A DNA stretch of 64,000 nucleotides from Marichromatium bheemlicum. Lineage in GTDB: Bacteria > Pseudomonadota > Gammaproteobacteria > Chromatiales > Chromatiaceae. The notes beneath the pieces are model-generated. The model was not told the DNA's origin. It searched no databases and was given only the letters and a program-made list of their open reading frames with translations. The stretch's first letter is position 1. Each line of letters opens with the position of its first letter. The position numbers were made by a program, and so were the translations under genes. Location: the NCBI RefSeq assembly GCF_012276755.1, contig NZ_JAAXKX010000003.1:1-64000 (forward strand), read 5' to 3'. Shown here one piece after another: positions 26,438-35,292 of this stretch.

Positions 26438-27946
26438 TCACCTCTTGTCTTGAGTGTGCGCGAGCGCGTCGGGACCGGGCGTCTCGCGCTCGGCGCGGCG
26501 GCAGATCTCGCGGGTCAGCCGTTTGAATACCAGGCGATGGATGGGTTCCAGCGCATACCAGTAGAGCAGCCCCCAGACCCCGGCGGGATGCCAGTAGCCG
26601 GTGGTGATGAGCCGGGTACGGTCGTGACCGTACGGCTCGATCTCGAACTCCATCATACCCGCCCCGGGGGCGCGCATGCCGAACCCGAGGGTGAGGCGTC
26701 GTCCCGGCTCGAGCCCGACCACCGTCCAGTGGTCGATGCGATCGCCGGCGCGCAGCTGCTGCGGATGACGCCGGCCGCGGCAGCGCCCGGGGCCGCCGAT
26801 GGCCCAGTCGAGCCACTCACGGATCGACCACAGGGTGTCGAGACAGTAGTAGCGGTTGTCGCCGCCAATGGCCGCGAGCAGTCGCCACAACGCCCCCGGC
26901 GCGGCCGTGGTCTCTGTGCTCACCCGCAGCCGCTTGGCGTAATAGGCGTAGTCCGGGCGCTGTTGGCGTGCCCCGAGGGCGCCCTCGGTCCAGCGGCTGA
27001 TCACGGCGGTGCGCCGCTCGGCGGCGAGGGCGGCGGCGACCGCCTCGCGGAAATCGAGCAGTCGCTGCGGGAGTGCGCGGCGCAGCGCGGCGTCATCGGC
27101 ATGGAAGTCGTGGCGCAGCCCGCCGATGAGGGCGCGGGCGATGTCGGTCGGCACCGCCGTGACCAGCCGCAGCCAATAGGCTGACAATCCCGGGGTGAGG
27201 ACCGGGACCGGTAGGATCCAGGGGGGACGACGCCCGGCGGTCTCGGCCAGGATGCGCATCATCTCGGCATAGGTCAGCTGTTGTGGGCCCGCGGCATCGA
27301 AGCTGCGACCCGCGCTGGCGTCGACCCAGGGGATACGCGCGAGATAGTACAGCAGGTTATCGAGCGCGATCGGTGGCGACAGGGACTGCACCCAGCGCGG
27401 GGTGATCATCACCGGCAGATGATAAACCAAATCGCGCATCACCTCGAACGCCGCCGAGCCGGGACCGACGATGATCCCGGCGCGCAGCTCGGTGACCGGC
27501 ACCCGGCCCTCGCGCAGCACCTCCCCGGTGCGCCGTCGCGAGACGATGTGCTCGCTGCGCGCCGTCGTCGGCGCCAGGCCGCCGAGATAGACGATGCGCC
27601 CGACCCCGGCGGCGGCCGCGGCGGCGGCGAAGTTGGCCGCCGCCTCCAGGTCGAGCCGGGCGAAGCCGCGTCCGGCGGCCATCGAGTGCACCAGATAGTA
27701 GGCGACCTCGATGTCGGCGAGCGCGGCTGGCAGGCTCGCGGGGTCGAGGGCGTCGGCGGCAACCAGCTCGATGCCCGTCCAGCCCCGCGCGGCGAGCACC
27801 GCAGGATTGCGGGCGCTGGCACGCACCCGGTGACCACGGGTCTGAAGGTAGGGCGCCAGATGACTGCCGATATAGCCGCTGGCGCCGAACACCAGGCAGT
27901 GGGCGCCGGGGTCGGGGGACGGGGACGGACGGGGTCGGTCGGTCAT
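26438..27946 (-). CDS. SDR-type NAD(P)-binding protein with C-terminal DUF2867-like domain
   Basis: 502-residue protein. The N-terminal half is an atypical SDR: VFGASGYIGSHLAPYLQ binds NAD(P), followed by YYLVHSM and ITELRAGIIVGPGS-like segments. The C-terminal 170 residues (from about YYCLDTLWSIREWLDWAIGGPG) match the DUF2867 domain often fused to such SDRs. ATG at 27946 after GGAGG. Substrate unknown. First gene of a minus-strand run that continues into menF-menD-menB-menA-menC, so it may share their transcript. Confidence 0.8.
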   Translation of the reverse strand: MTDRPRPSPSPDPGAHCLVFGASGYIGSHLAPYLQTRGHRVRASARNPAVLAARGWTGIELVAADALDPASLPAALADIEVAYYLVHSMAAGRGFARLDLEAAANFAAAAAAAGVGRIVYLGGLAPTTARSEHIVSRRRTGEVLREGRVPVTELRAGIIVGPGSAAFEVMRDLVYHLPVMITPRWVQSLSPPIALDNLLYYLARIPWVDASAGRSFDAAGPQQLTYAEMMRILAETAGRRPPWILPVPVLTPGLSAYWLRLVTAVPTDIARALIGGLRHDFHADDAALRRALPQRLLDFREAVAAALAAERRTAVISRWTEGALGARQQRPDYAYYAKRLRVSTETTAAPGALWRLLAAIGGDNRYYCLDTLWSIREWLDWAIGGPGRCRGRRHPQQLRAGDRIDHWTVVGLEPGRRLTLGFGMRAPGAGMMEFEIEPYGHDRTRLITTGYWHPAGVWGLLYWYALEPIHRLVFKRLTREICRRAERETPGPDALAHTQDKR

Positions 27947-28125
27947 CGTCTGGCCTCCGCGCGATGCCGCGCTGCAGGACTGCGTACAGGGTTCCCCGTG
28001 CATCTGCGGGTCGTCGGTGCTGGCTGCAATGGCATCCCCGTCAGCGCGTGGTGCGGTGAGCGGCCCTTTACCTCGGCCGTCGGGTTGTGCTTCCTTCGCC
28101 CGTAACAGATCCACAGGAGCCTGCT

Positions 28126-28842
28126 GTGCGCGCCATCGCTTCTCTGCTTGCCCTCGGTGTGCTGTTGGCCGGTTGTGCCACCCCGGGGCCGGGAGGTGGC
28201 GTGACGCCCGGCGCCCCCCTCCGCCTCTACCCCGGAGACGGTGAACGACGCGCTGACCTGGTGGTGCTCGGACACGGTTTCCTGCGCGAGCAGTCGACCC
28301 TGGCCGGGCTGGCGCGAACCCTGGCTGCGGCTGGGGTCGATTGCGCGACCCTCGACTTCACCGCGCAACGCCCTTGGGACGGCGCCCATCTGCGCAACGG
28401 TCTGGCGATGATCCGCGTCGCCGATCGGCTCGGTGCGCGTCGGGTGGTCTATGTCGGCTTCTCGGCCGGTGGGCTGGCGGCGTTGGTGGCCGCGCGCAAT
28501 GATCCGCGCGCCCGTGGTGTGGTCACCCTGGATCTGGTCGACGCCGCCGGCCTCGGGCGTGCCACGGCCGCGGCGCTGTCGGTGCCGTTGGTCGGACTGG
28601 TGGGCGAGCCGGGGCGCTGCAATGCACACAATGGGGCACGGCTGGTCTATGCCCAGGCCCCACGGGGGCGACTCGAGCGGATCGCCGGGGCCGGTCACTG
28701 CGATTTCGAGTCACCGACCGATCCGCTGTGCGAGATGCTCTGCGGCGAGGCCGACCCGGCCCTCGGCGCGCTGGTCCGCGCGCGTGCCAGCGCCGCAGTG
28801 CTGGGGTTGCTGGGCCCCGAGACTTCCACCTCAGCGGAGTAA
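28126..28842 (+). CDS. Lipoprotein with alpha/beta-hydrolase fold
   Basis: 238 residues. The N-terminus RAIASLLALGVLLAGC is a lipoprotein signal peptide with lipobox LAGC, so the protein is anchored in the envelope. A hydrolase fold follows: LVVLGHGFLREQ, nucleophile elbow YVGFSAGGLAAL (G-F-S-A-G), and a late GAGHCDFE His. GTG at 28126 follows AGGAG; a frame opening 39 bases upstream would bury the signal. Divergent from the SDR gene, 4 bases before the NUDIX gene. Substrate unknown. Confidence 0.82.
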   Translation: MRAIASLLALGVLLAGCATPGPGGGVTPGAPLRLYPGDGERRADLVVLGHGFLREQSTLAGLARTLAAAGVDCATLDFTAQRPWDGAHLRNGLAMIRVADRLGARRVVYVGFSAGGLAALVAARNDPRARGVVTLDLVDAAGLGRATAAALSVPLVGLVGEPGRCNAHNGARLVYAQAPRGRLERIAGAGHCDFESPTDPLCEMLCGEADPALGALVRARASAAVLGLLGPETSTSAE

Positions 28843-28846
28843 CCCG

Positions 28847-29458
28847 ATGCTTTCTCGACTTGCACACTGGATCGAACGACACCCGCCGTTGCACCGCCTG
28901 GCGTTGCGGGTGTGGCGGCTGTTCCCGGCGCGCCTGGCCGGTTTCCTCAAGGGGGTGTTCGCGCGCCGCTGGGTGGTGGGCGCGGTGGCGGTGATGATCG
29001 ACGAGACGGTGACGCCGCCCGAGGTGCTGCTGGTCGAGCACAGCTATCGGCGCCGTGGCGCCTGGGGGCTGCCGGGCGGTTCGGTGGAGTCGATCCCGGG
29101 CAGCCCCACCGCGCCGGGTGGGCCGGCCTCGCCGGACGACGTGCTCGAGGCGACCCTGGCGCGTGAGGTCGAGGAGGAGTTGGGTTTTGCCATCGACGGT
29201 ATCGAGTTGCTACGTGTCGATGCCGTGCCCTTCATTCCCGAGGAGCCCGGTCCCTACCGCCTCGACTTCTATTTCCGCTGCCGCCCGGCCGCGGGTTTCG
29301 CGCCGCTGCGCGCGGCCGCTGCGGCGCCGCGCTCGCCGGAGATCACTGCGGTGCGGATGGTGGCGCTGCCGACGCTCGTCGACTACGACCTGTTTTCACC
29401 CGACGCCCGCTTCCTCCGCGAGGACCTGCCGCGGCTCTGTCCGGGGCTTGCTGGCTGA
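28847..29458 (+). CDS. NUDIX hydrolase with expanded Nudix box
   Basis: 203 residues. The Nudix box is recognisable as GLPGGSVES ... EATLAREVEEELG, but about a dozen Gly/Pro/Ala residues are inserted after the first Glu, making it longer than the canonical 23-residue motif. The catalytic REVEEELG is intact. About 45 basic/hydrophobic N-terminal residues precede the fold. It follows the lipoprotein hydrolase by 4 bases. Substrate (nucleoside diphosphate-linked) not predictable. Confidence 0.82.
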   Translation: MLSRLAHWIERHPPLHRLALRVWRLFPARLAGFLKGVFARRWVVGAVAVMIDETVTPPEVLLVEHSYRRRGAWGLPGGSVESIPGSPTAPGGPASPDDVLEATLAREVEEELGFAIDGIELLRVDAVPFIPEEPGPYRLDFYFRCRPAAGFAPLRAAAAAPRSPEITAVRMVALPTLVDYDLFSPDARFLREDLPRLCPGLAG

Positions 29459-29462
29459 GTGC

Positions 29463-31250
29463 TCAGGCGGCCTCGTCGAGCGGTTGCTCGACGGTCTTGG
29501 CCATGCGCTTGGCGAAGTAGTAGATGCGCTTGAGCTTCTCGATGATGTCGACCTCGATGGTGTAGGCGGGGATGCGTTTGGGCTCCTGGGCGACCAGGCG
29601 CTGTGCCTGGTGTACCGCCGCCGAGTCGGCGATGCGCGAGATCTCTTGCTTCATGGTGGTGACGCTGCGCGCGGCCAGCTCGTTGTTCTGCGCGACCGCC
29701 TGGATCGCCGCGGTCACCGCGCGGGTGACGCTGTGGTGGAAGCCGTTGAGGACCTGGCGGGTCGGCGGGCTGATCGAGACCCCGGCGTCGATACGCTCGT
29801 GACCGAGTATCACCAGGTTGGTCTCGATCACGTCACCGATGTTCTCGAGGTCGTTGACCGCCTCCATCAGCCCCATCAATTCACCGGTCTGGCGCTCGGT
29901 GAGGCTCAACCGACTGATCTTACCGAGATAGGTGAGGATCTGTGCGTGCAGGGTGTCGACGTCGTTGTCCATCAGCTCGACCTCGCGCAGCCGCTGTTTG
30001 TCGCCGCTGAGGATCGCCGGCATGCTGTGCTCGAGCATGCGCTGGACGTACTCACCCATGTGCAGGATCTCCAGGCGCACCCGGTCGAGCGCGAGCGAGG
30101 GGGTGGTGAGCAGCTCGTCGTCGAGGTACTTGGCGCGTACCACCACCGCCGCCTCGCCGAGTGGGCGTTCCGGCACCAGCCACTCGGCCAGGCGTGCGAA
30201 CTGACCGGCGAAGCCGATGAAGATCAGGGTGTTGGCGATGTTGAACAGGGTGTGGGCGTTGGCCAGCTGGCGCGGCACCTCGGCGGCGAGGCGCTCGGCG
30301 CCGGTGAGTTCGGGGTGACGCGGCGAGATCTCCTGCACCAGGATCGACAACTCGCCGATGAAACCGACCCAGAGCACCACCCCGGCGACGTTGAAGATGA
30401 CGTGCACCAGCGCCGCGCGCAGCGCCTCGCGCGACTTGCCGATCGCCGCCAGCAACGCGGTGACACAGGTGCCGATGTTGGCGCCGAAGGCCAGGGCGAT
30501 GCCGGTCGGCAGGGTGATGAAGCCCTGGCTGGCCATGACGATGGCGATGCCGGTGGTCGCCGCCGAGGACTGGATCAGCCCGGTGAAGACCGCCGCCACC
30601 AGGATGCCGAGCAGCGGGTTCTCCAGGTGGGTCATGAAGTCGAGGAAGGGCTGGTAGCTGCGCAGCGGCGCCATCGCTTCGCTCATCACCCCCATGCCGA
30701 AGAACACCATCCCCAGCCCCATCAGCATCCCGCCGTAGTGACGGATGCGCTCGCGCTTGGCGAAGAACTGCAGCATGAAGCCGGTGCCGATCATCAACAA
30801 CGCCGCCTCGGTGATCTGGAAGGCGATCAGTTGGGCGGTCACCGTCGAGCCGATATTGGCGCCCATGATCACCCCGACCGACTGCGACAGGGTCATCAGC
30901 CCGGCGCTGATGAAGCCGACCACCAGCACCGTGGTCACCGAGGAGGAGTTGATCACCGCAGTGACGAAGGCGCCGGTGAGCGCGCCCATGAAGCGGTTGG
31001 TGGTGAGCTTGGCGAGGATGTCCTTCATGCGCTCGCCGGCGACCGCCTTGAGCGCGTTGGCCATCTGCTCCATGCCGAACAGGAACAGCGCCAGGCCACC
31101 GAACAGCCCCATGCCCATGGTGGCCCAGTCGATCGTCTCGGCGGTGCCGTCGGCCAGGGCGAGGCCGGGCAGGGCGAGCGTGAACAGGGCGCCGGTGAGC
31201 AGCAGTGGCGACAAGCGATGTCCAGGGCGGTTGCGCGGGAGTGGCTTCAT
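29463..31250 (-). CDS. Na/Pi-cotransporter family protein with PhoU-like domain
   Basis: 595 residues. Two inverted repeats of the Na/Pi cotransporter domain carry the QSS-type signatures: TAVINSSSVTTVLVVGFISAG and TGLIQSSAATTGIAIVMA, each followed by GANIGS/GANIGT. The C-terminal 200 residues are a PhoU-like helical domain (HMGEYVQRMLEHSM..., MEAVNDLENIGDVIE). An N-terminal signal-like segment ends at ALA. Predicted sodium-phosphate symport or phosphate homeostasis at the inner membrane. The Usp gene overlaps its start by 4 bases. Confidence 0.88.
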   Translation of the reverse strand: MKPLPRNRPGHRLSPLLLTGALFTLALPGLALADGTAETIDWATMGMGLFGGLALFLFGMEQMANALKAVAGERMKDILAKLTTNRFMGALTGAFVTAVINSSSVTTVLVVGFISAGLMTLSQSVGVIMGANIGSTVTAQLIAFQITEAALLMIGTGFMLQFFAKRERIRHYGGMLMGLGMVFFGMGVMSEAMAPLRSYQPFLDFMTHLENPLLGILVAAVFTGLIQSSAATTGIAIVMASQGFITLPTGIALAFGANIGTCVTALLAAIGKSREALRAALVHVIFNVAGVVLWVGFIGELSILVQEISPRHPELTGAERLAAEVPRQLANAHTLFNIANTLIFIGFAGQFARLAEWLVPERPLGEAAVVVRAKYLDDELLTTPSLALDRVRLEILHMGEYVQRMLEHSMPAILSGDKQRLREVELMDNDVDTLHAQILTYLGKISRLSLTERQTGELMGLMEAVNDLENIGDVIETNLVILGHERIDAGVSISPPTRQVLNGFHHSVTRAVTAAIQAVAQNNELAARSVTTMKQEISRIADSAAVHQAQRLVAQEPKRIPAYTIEVDIIEKLKRIYYFAKRMAKTVEQPLDEAA

Positions 31251-31729
31251 GGAGTGCGGGTGCGGGGGGACTTGACGATGGTCACCGGGGTCTTGGCGCG
31301 GTGGACCACGCGCTCGGCGACCGAACCGATCAGCAGGTGCCTGAGCCCGGTCAGGCCCTTGCTCCCCATCACGATCTGTGGCGCCGCCTGGCGTTCGGCG
31401 ACCTCGAGGATACGGGTGCTGGGCAGTCCCTTGACCAGCAGGGTCTCGGCCGTCTGCAGTGTGGCGAGGTCGGGATGACGCGCGCGGACCGCGGCGACGA
31501 ACTCGTCAAACATCTCGGCGGCGCCGTCTTCGATGCGGTGGAGCTGTTTCTTCTTGAGGGCGCGGCCGTAGTACCCGGGCATGCTGAAGGGGTCGTGGAC
31601 CACGTGCAGGATCAACAGCGCGCCGCGGCGGTAGTCGGCCAGCTCGGCGGCGAAGGCCAGGGCGGCCTCCGAGTGCGGTGAGAAGTCCACCGGCACCAGG
31701 ATCGGGCGGGTTGCGGGCGAGTCGGTCAT
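31247..31729 (-). CDS. Universal stress protein, single domain
   Basis: 160-residue UspA-family protein. VPVDFSPHSEAALAFA opens the fold and GSKGLTGLRHLLIGSVAERV supplies the ATP-binding G-x2-G-x9-G-S motif, so it is the nucleotide-binding type. Stop/start overlap of 4 bases with the Na/Pi cotransporter gene suggests a functional link to it. 130 bases without features separate it from the phosphatase gene upstream. Confidence 0.9.
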   Translation of the reverse strand: MTDSPATRPILVPVDFSPHSEAALAFAAELADYRRGALLILHVVHDPFSMPGYYGRALKKKQLHRIEDGAAEMFDEFVAAVRARHPDLATLQTAETLLVKGLPSTRILEVAERQAAPQIVMGSKGLTGLRHLLIGSVAERVVHRAKTPVTIVKSPRTRTP

Positions 31730-31862
31730 CGGTGCTCCTGATCGCCTGTGGGTTGGTCAGGCCGGTCATGGTGCCAGGATCGGGGTGGACGCCAGACGCT
31801 GCGCCGGCGACCCCCGCATTATGACATCTGTTTGACGGGATCGTGACGGCGCCCGGTAGGCC

Positions 31863-33323
31863 TCAGGCGTGGCGCGCGAAGTGGTTGTAGGCGGCCAGTA
31901 GTGGCTCGGTCGGATAGCGTAGCGGCAGCAGATGCTTGCGTCCGCGACTGATTACCCCGATCCAGTCGGGGTGGGCGCCGTAGAGCACATGGTGGTTGGC
32001 GATGCCGCCGGCGTCGAGCCAGCAGGTCTCGTCGCGTGACAGCGGGGTGTGGCCAACGATGCAGGGGGTCTGCTCGCGCACCCCGAGACAGCGGCGCAGT
32101 CGCGCCAGATCGCCGGCGCCATAGCCCTTGGGCGAGTTGTTGCGGCGCAGTCGCACATGGGTGAGTTGGTGGGCGAGGCGCGGGTGACGGGCGATCTCGA
32201 CGAGCATCTGCCAGGTGCAGTGCCCGGTCGGTGGTCCGGCATGACAGGCGATGTAGCTGGGGGCCACGGCAACATAGGGCAGCAGCGCGTAGAGGCGCTG
32301 CATGGCGTCGCGATAGGCCTGGCCGCGGCTGCGGATCAGGTGCTGCTCCCAGATCAGCCCCTGGGGGATGCCGGCCTTGCTGATCTCGTCGGAGAAACTG
32401 TCGTGGTTGCCGCGCAGATAGAACACCCGGTCGGGGAAACGTACCTTGAGACGGAAGATCAGTTCCATCATCAGCACCGAGTCCTCCATCTCCGCCTCGC
32501 GCCCCGGGGCGTCGGGTTGGACCGCGTCGCCGAGCAGGATCAGCATCGCGTCACCGGCGCCGAGCGCCTCCAGGAATCCGCTCTGGGTGAGTACCACCAG
32601 CAGGTTGTCGACGCGGGCGTGGAGATCACCGACGAAGATCGGGCTGGGCCGGTCGGGTAAGGCCAGCAGGCCACCGGGTTCGCCCGCGGCGGTGTGAACC
32701 CGATAGGGTTCGGTGGCCAGCAGCGCGATCACCTGCTCGATCAAGGCCAGCGCCGCGCTGTCCGGCAGGGGTTCGAGTGGGCCGCGCAGCAGCCCGTGCA
32801 AGCGCCCGAGTTGGCGACGGCGCCAGCGGGCCATGCGCTCGCGCGCCACCCGGGCGGTCAGCGGAGCGATACAGGCCGGTGCCCGGGCCGATTTGCGTTT
32901 GAGCGCCAGCCCCTTGGGCGAGAGCTTGAGCCGCAGATGGCGGTCCTCGACCAGCTTGGGGTAGCGCAGCAGGCGGCGTTGCAGTTGGTCACGGCGACCG
33001 AGGGTGAGTGCCTCGCCGTGGTAGAGACGGAGAAAGCCGCTGATCCCGGAGAAGTACTCCTCGGGGTCGAACAGCAGATAGTCGCCGCTGGGTTGGAGTT
33101 CGGCGTTGGCGTCGAAGCGCAGCTCCGGGTAGAGGTGCAGGCGATAGCCGGGATCGGCGCCGAGTTGGATCTGTAGCGGTAGGGTCGGGGCGGGGATACG
33201 GACCTTCTCGCCGCCGAGTCGCAGCGAACCGCTGAGATCGACGTCCTCGCAGCCTTCCATCTCCTGGACCAGGCTGTGGAACTGCTGCAGGAAGGTCTTA
33301 CGGGCGTTGCGTTTGGGCACCAT
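31863..33323 (-). CDS. Metallophosphoesterase (calcineurin-like)
   Basis: 486 residues. The C-terminal half has all five phosphoesterase motifs: IFVGDLHAR, LILLGDAVQ, YLRGNHDSF, ACHAGPP and VGHTPLS, giving a di-metal active site as in Ser/Thr phosphoprotein phosphatases. The N-terminal about 200 residues are of unknown fold and rich in Arg/Leu. It overlaps the upstream P-loop ATPase gene by 26 bases, so the two are probably made together. Located inside a set of phosphate-transport genes; substrate unknown. Confidence 0.83.
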   Translation of the reverse strand: MVPKRNARKTFLQQFHSLVQEMEGCEDVDLSGSLRLGGEKVRIPAPTLPLQIQLGADPGYRLHLYPELRFDANAELQPSGDYLLFDPEEYFSGISGFLRLYHGEALTLGRRDQLQRRLLRYPKLVEDRHLRLKLSPKGLALKRKSARAPACIAPLTARVARERMARWRRRQLGRLHGLLRGPLEPLPDSAALALIEQVIALLATEPYRVHTAAGEPGGLLALPDRPSPIFVGDLHARVDNLLVVLTQSGFLEALGAGDAMLILLGDAVQPDAPGREAEMEDSVLMMELIFRLKVRFPDRVFYLRGNHDSFSDEISKAGIPQGLIWEQHLIRSRGQAYRDAMQRLYALLPYVAVAPSYIACHAGPPTGHCTWQMLVEIARHPRLAHQLTHVRLRRNNSPKGYGAGDLARLRRCLGVREQTPCIVGHTPLSRDETCWLDAGGIANHHVLYGAHPDWIGVISRGRKHLLPLRYPTEPLLAAYNHFARHA

Positions 33324-33957
33324 GAGAGGAGGCTTCTGGGGTGATGGCGAGGCGTGCCGGGATCGCCAGGGCGCGCTCGCGCACGTGCACGATCATCCCG
33401 GCGTGATGGAGGATGATCGCCAGGCGCGCGCAGGTCTCGACCTGGGCGCGGATCTGTTCGGGCTCGATGTGTTGGTCGATCGGGTGGGTGCCGCGCCGCG
33501 CGCGCTCGAGGCGGTCGGCGACGATGGTCTCGGGGTCGGGGAGCAGGAACTCGAAGGCGAAGCGCCGCCGCCAGTCGATGCCGAGCAGTGAGCGCCGCGG
33601 TGGCGGGATCTGGATCTGCGTCGGGTCGAGCTGCAAGCGTTGCCAGCCCTCGAGCCAGGCGGTATCGAACAGCGCCAGCGCCTCGGGCTGGTCGACGAAG
33701 GGCAGGCCGAGATGGATCTCGCGCGGGCGTAGCGCGAGCGCGCGATCGCGCCACCAGCCCTTGTGCGAGAGATCGACATAGCCCTCGCCGGGCCAGCCGC
33801 CGAGGCGCTCGACCAGGGTGGTCTTGCCCGACCCCGGTGGGCCGGTCACCAGCAGCTGGCCGAAGCGGACCTCGGGGGAGAGCGGTACACCCCGGACATA
33901 GTACGGAGACTCGATCGGGTGCAGTGGCAGCACCAGGTTGCTGGCCCCGTCGTTCAT
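33298..33957 (-). CDS. P-loop ATPase of unknown role
   Basis: 219 residues with a Walker A motif LLVTGPPGSGKTTLVERL near residue 40. Downstream segments (GYVDLSHKGWWRDRALA, ETIVADRLERARRGTHPID) resemble small nucleotide kinases or AAA-like ATPases, but no family signature is decisive. It is translationally linked with the metallophosphoesterase (26-base overlap), suggesting a kinase/phosphatase-like pair. The PiT transporter gene ends 24 bases upstream of it on the same strand. Confidence 0.72.
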   Translation of the reverse strand: MNDGASNLVLPLHPIESPYYVRGVPLSPEVRFGQLLVTGPPGSGKTTLVERLGGWPGEGYVDLSHKGWWRDRALALRPREIHLGLPFVDQPEALALFDTAWLEGWQRLQLDPTQIQIPPPRRSLLGIDWRRRFAFEFLLPDPETIVADRLERARRGTHPIDQHIEPEQIRAQVETCARLAIILHHAGMIVHVRERALAIPARLAITPEASSHGAQTQRP

Positions 33958-33981
33958 CGTGACCGCCCCCCGGGCCTCGAT

Positions 33982-35247
33982 TCAGCCGAAGATGCCCGCC
34001 AGGACATAGAAGAAGATCGCCGCGAGGATGGCGCCGGCGGGCAGGGTGATGATCCACGACAGCACGATGTTGCCGATCACCCGCAGGTCGAGTGCGGCGA
34101 TCCCGCGTGAGAGCCCTACGCCCATCACTGCACCGACGGCGATGTGGGTGGTCGAGACCGGCAGCCCGGTCTTGGAGGCCAGCACCACCACGCTGGCCGC
34201 GGCCAGCGTGGCGCAGAAACCGCGCGTCGGGGTGAGTTCGGTGATCTTGGTGCCGATGGTCTGCATTACCCGATAGCCCATGGTCGCCAGCCCAACGACG
34301 ATGCCGACACCGCCGAGGGCGAGCACCCACAGCGGCAGCGGGGCCTGGGCCATCACCTCGCCGCCGCTGTTGATGATCGCCACGATCGCCGCCAGCGGAC
34401 CGATGCCGTTGGCGACATCGTTGGAGCCGTGGGCGAAGGCCATGGCGCAGGCGGTAAACAGCATCATCGGGGTGAACACCCGCTCGACGCTGGCGAAGTG
34501 GAAGCTGCGATCGGCGTTGGGGTCGACCTTGACCCGGTCGATGAGCACCTTGCCGATGGCAGCGGTGGCCAGACCGAACAAGGTGGCAGTGAACAGGGTC
34601 GCCTGTAGCGAGAGATGCAGGTCGAGGTGCTTGAGTCCCTTGAACAGGGTCACCAGACTGACGATCCAGCCGACCAGGAAGACATAGACCGGCCCCCAGC
34701 GCTTGGCCTGACGGAAGGGATCCTCGGTGTTGAGGATCAGGGTGCGGATGCTCAGCATCAGTAGCAGCGCCACGGCGCCGCCGAGCACTGGTGAGATCAC
34801 CCAGCTGGCGACGATCTGGCCGATCTTGTCCCAGTGCACCGCATGGATGCCGATGCCGGCGACGGCGAAGCCGACGATGGCGCCGACGATCGAGTGGGTG
34901 GTCGAGACCGGCCAGCCACGGGTCGAGGCGATCATCAGCCAGATCGCCGCGGCGAGCAGTGCCGCGAGCATGCCGAAGACCAGTAGCTCGGGCTGGGTGG
35001 CCACCGCGCCGGCATCGATGATGCCGCTGCGGATGGTCGAGGTGACGTTGCCGCCGGCGATGAAGGCCCCGGCGAACTCGAAGATGGCGGCGATCACGAT
35101 CGCCTGCTTGACGGTGATGGCCCCGGAGCCGACCGAGGTGCCCATGGCATTGGCGACGTCGTTGGCGCCGATGCCCCAGGTCATGTAGAGACCGAATACG
35201 ATGGCCAGGATCAGGAAGACCGATCCCCACTCACTGATGATTTCCAC
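33982..35247 (-). CDS. pit: PiT family inorganic phosphate transporter
   Basis: 421-residue membrane protein of the PiT family (H+ or Na+ coupled phosphate uptake). Both halves carry the family signature: GANDVANAMGTSVGSGAIT near the N-terminus and AFAHGSNDVANGIGPLAAI in the second half, plus two copies of the PVSTTHS/A motif (GWPVSTTHSIVGAIVG, GLPVSTTHIAVGAVMG). About ten to twelve membrane segments. It lies directly downstream of the PhoU-like gene, the usual Pit partner. Confidence 0.94.
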   Translation of the reverse strand: MEIISEWGSVFLILAIVFGLYMTWGIGANDVANAMGTSVGSGAITVKQAIVIAAIFEFAGAFIAGGNVTSTIRSGIIDAGAVATQPELLVFGMLAALLAAAIWLMIASTRGWPVSTTHSIVGAIVGFAVAGIGIHAVHWDKIGQIVASWVISPVLGGAVALLLMLSIRTLILNTEDPFRQAKRWGPVYVFLVGWIVSLVTLFKGLKHLDLHLSLQATLFTATLFGLATAAIGKVLIDRVKVDPNADRSFHFASVERVFTPMMLFTACAMAFAHGSNDVANGIGPLAAIVAIINSGGEVMAQAPLPLWVLALGGVGIVVGLATMGYRVMQTIGTKITELTPTRGFCATLAAASVVVLASKTGLPVSTTHIAVGAVMGVGLSRGIAALDLRVIGNIVLSWIITLPAGAILAAIFFYVLAGIFG

Positions 35248-35292
35248 GCTTCCTCCAAAACGATGCCGGATGTGGCGGCGGGTCGATGCGCA

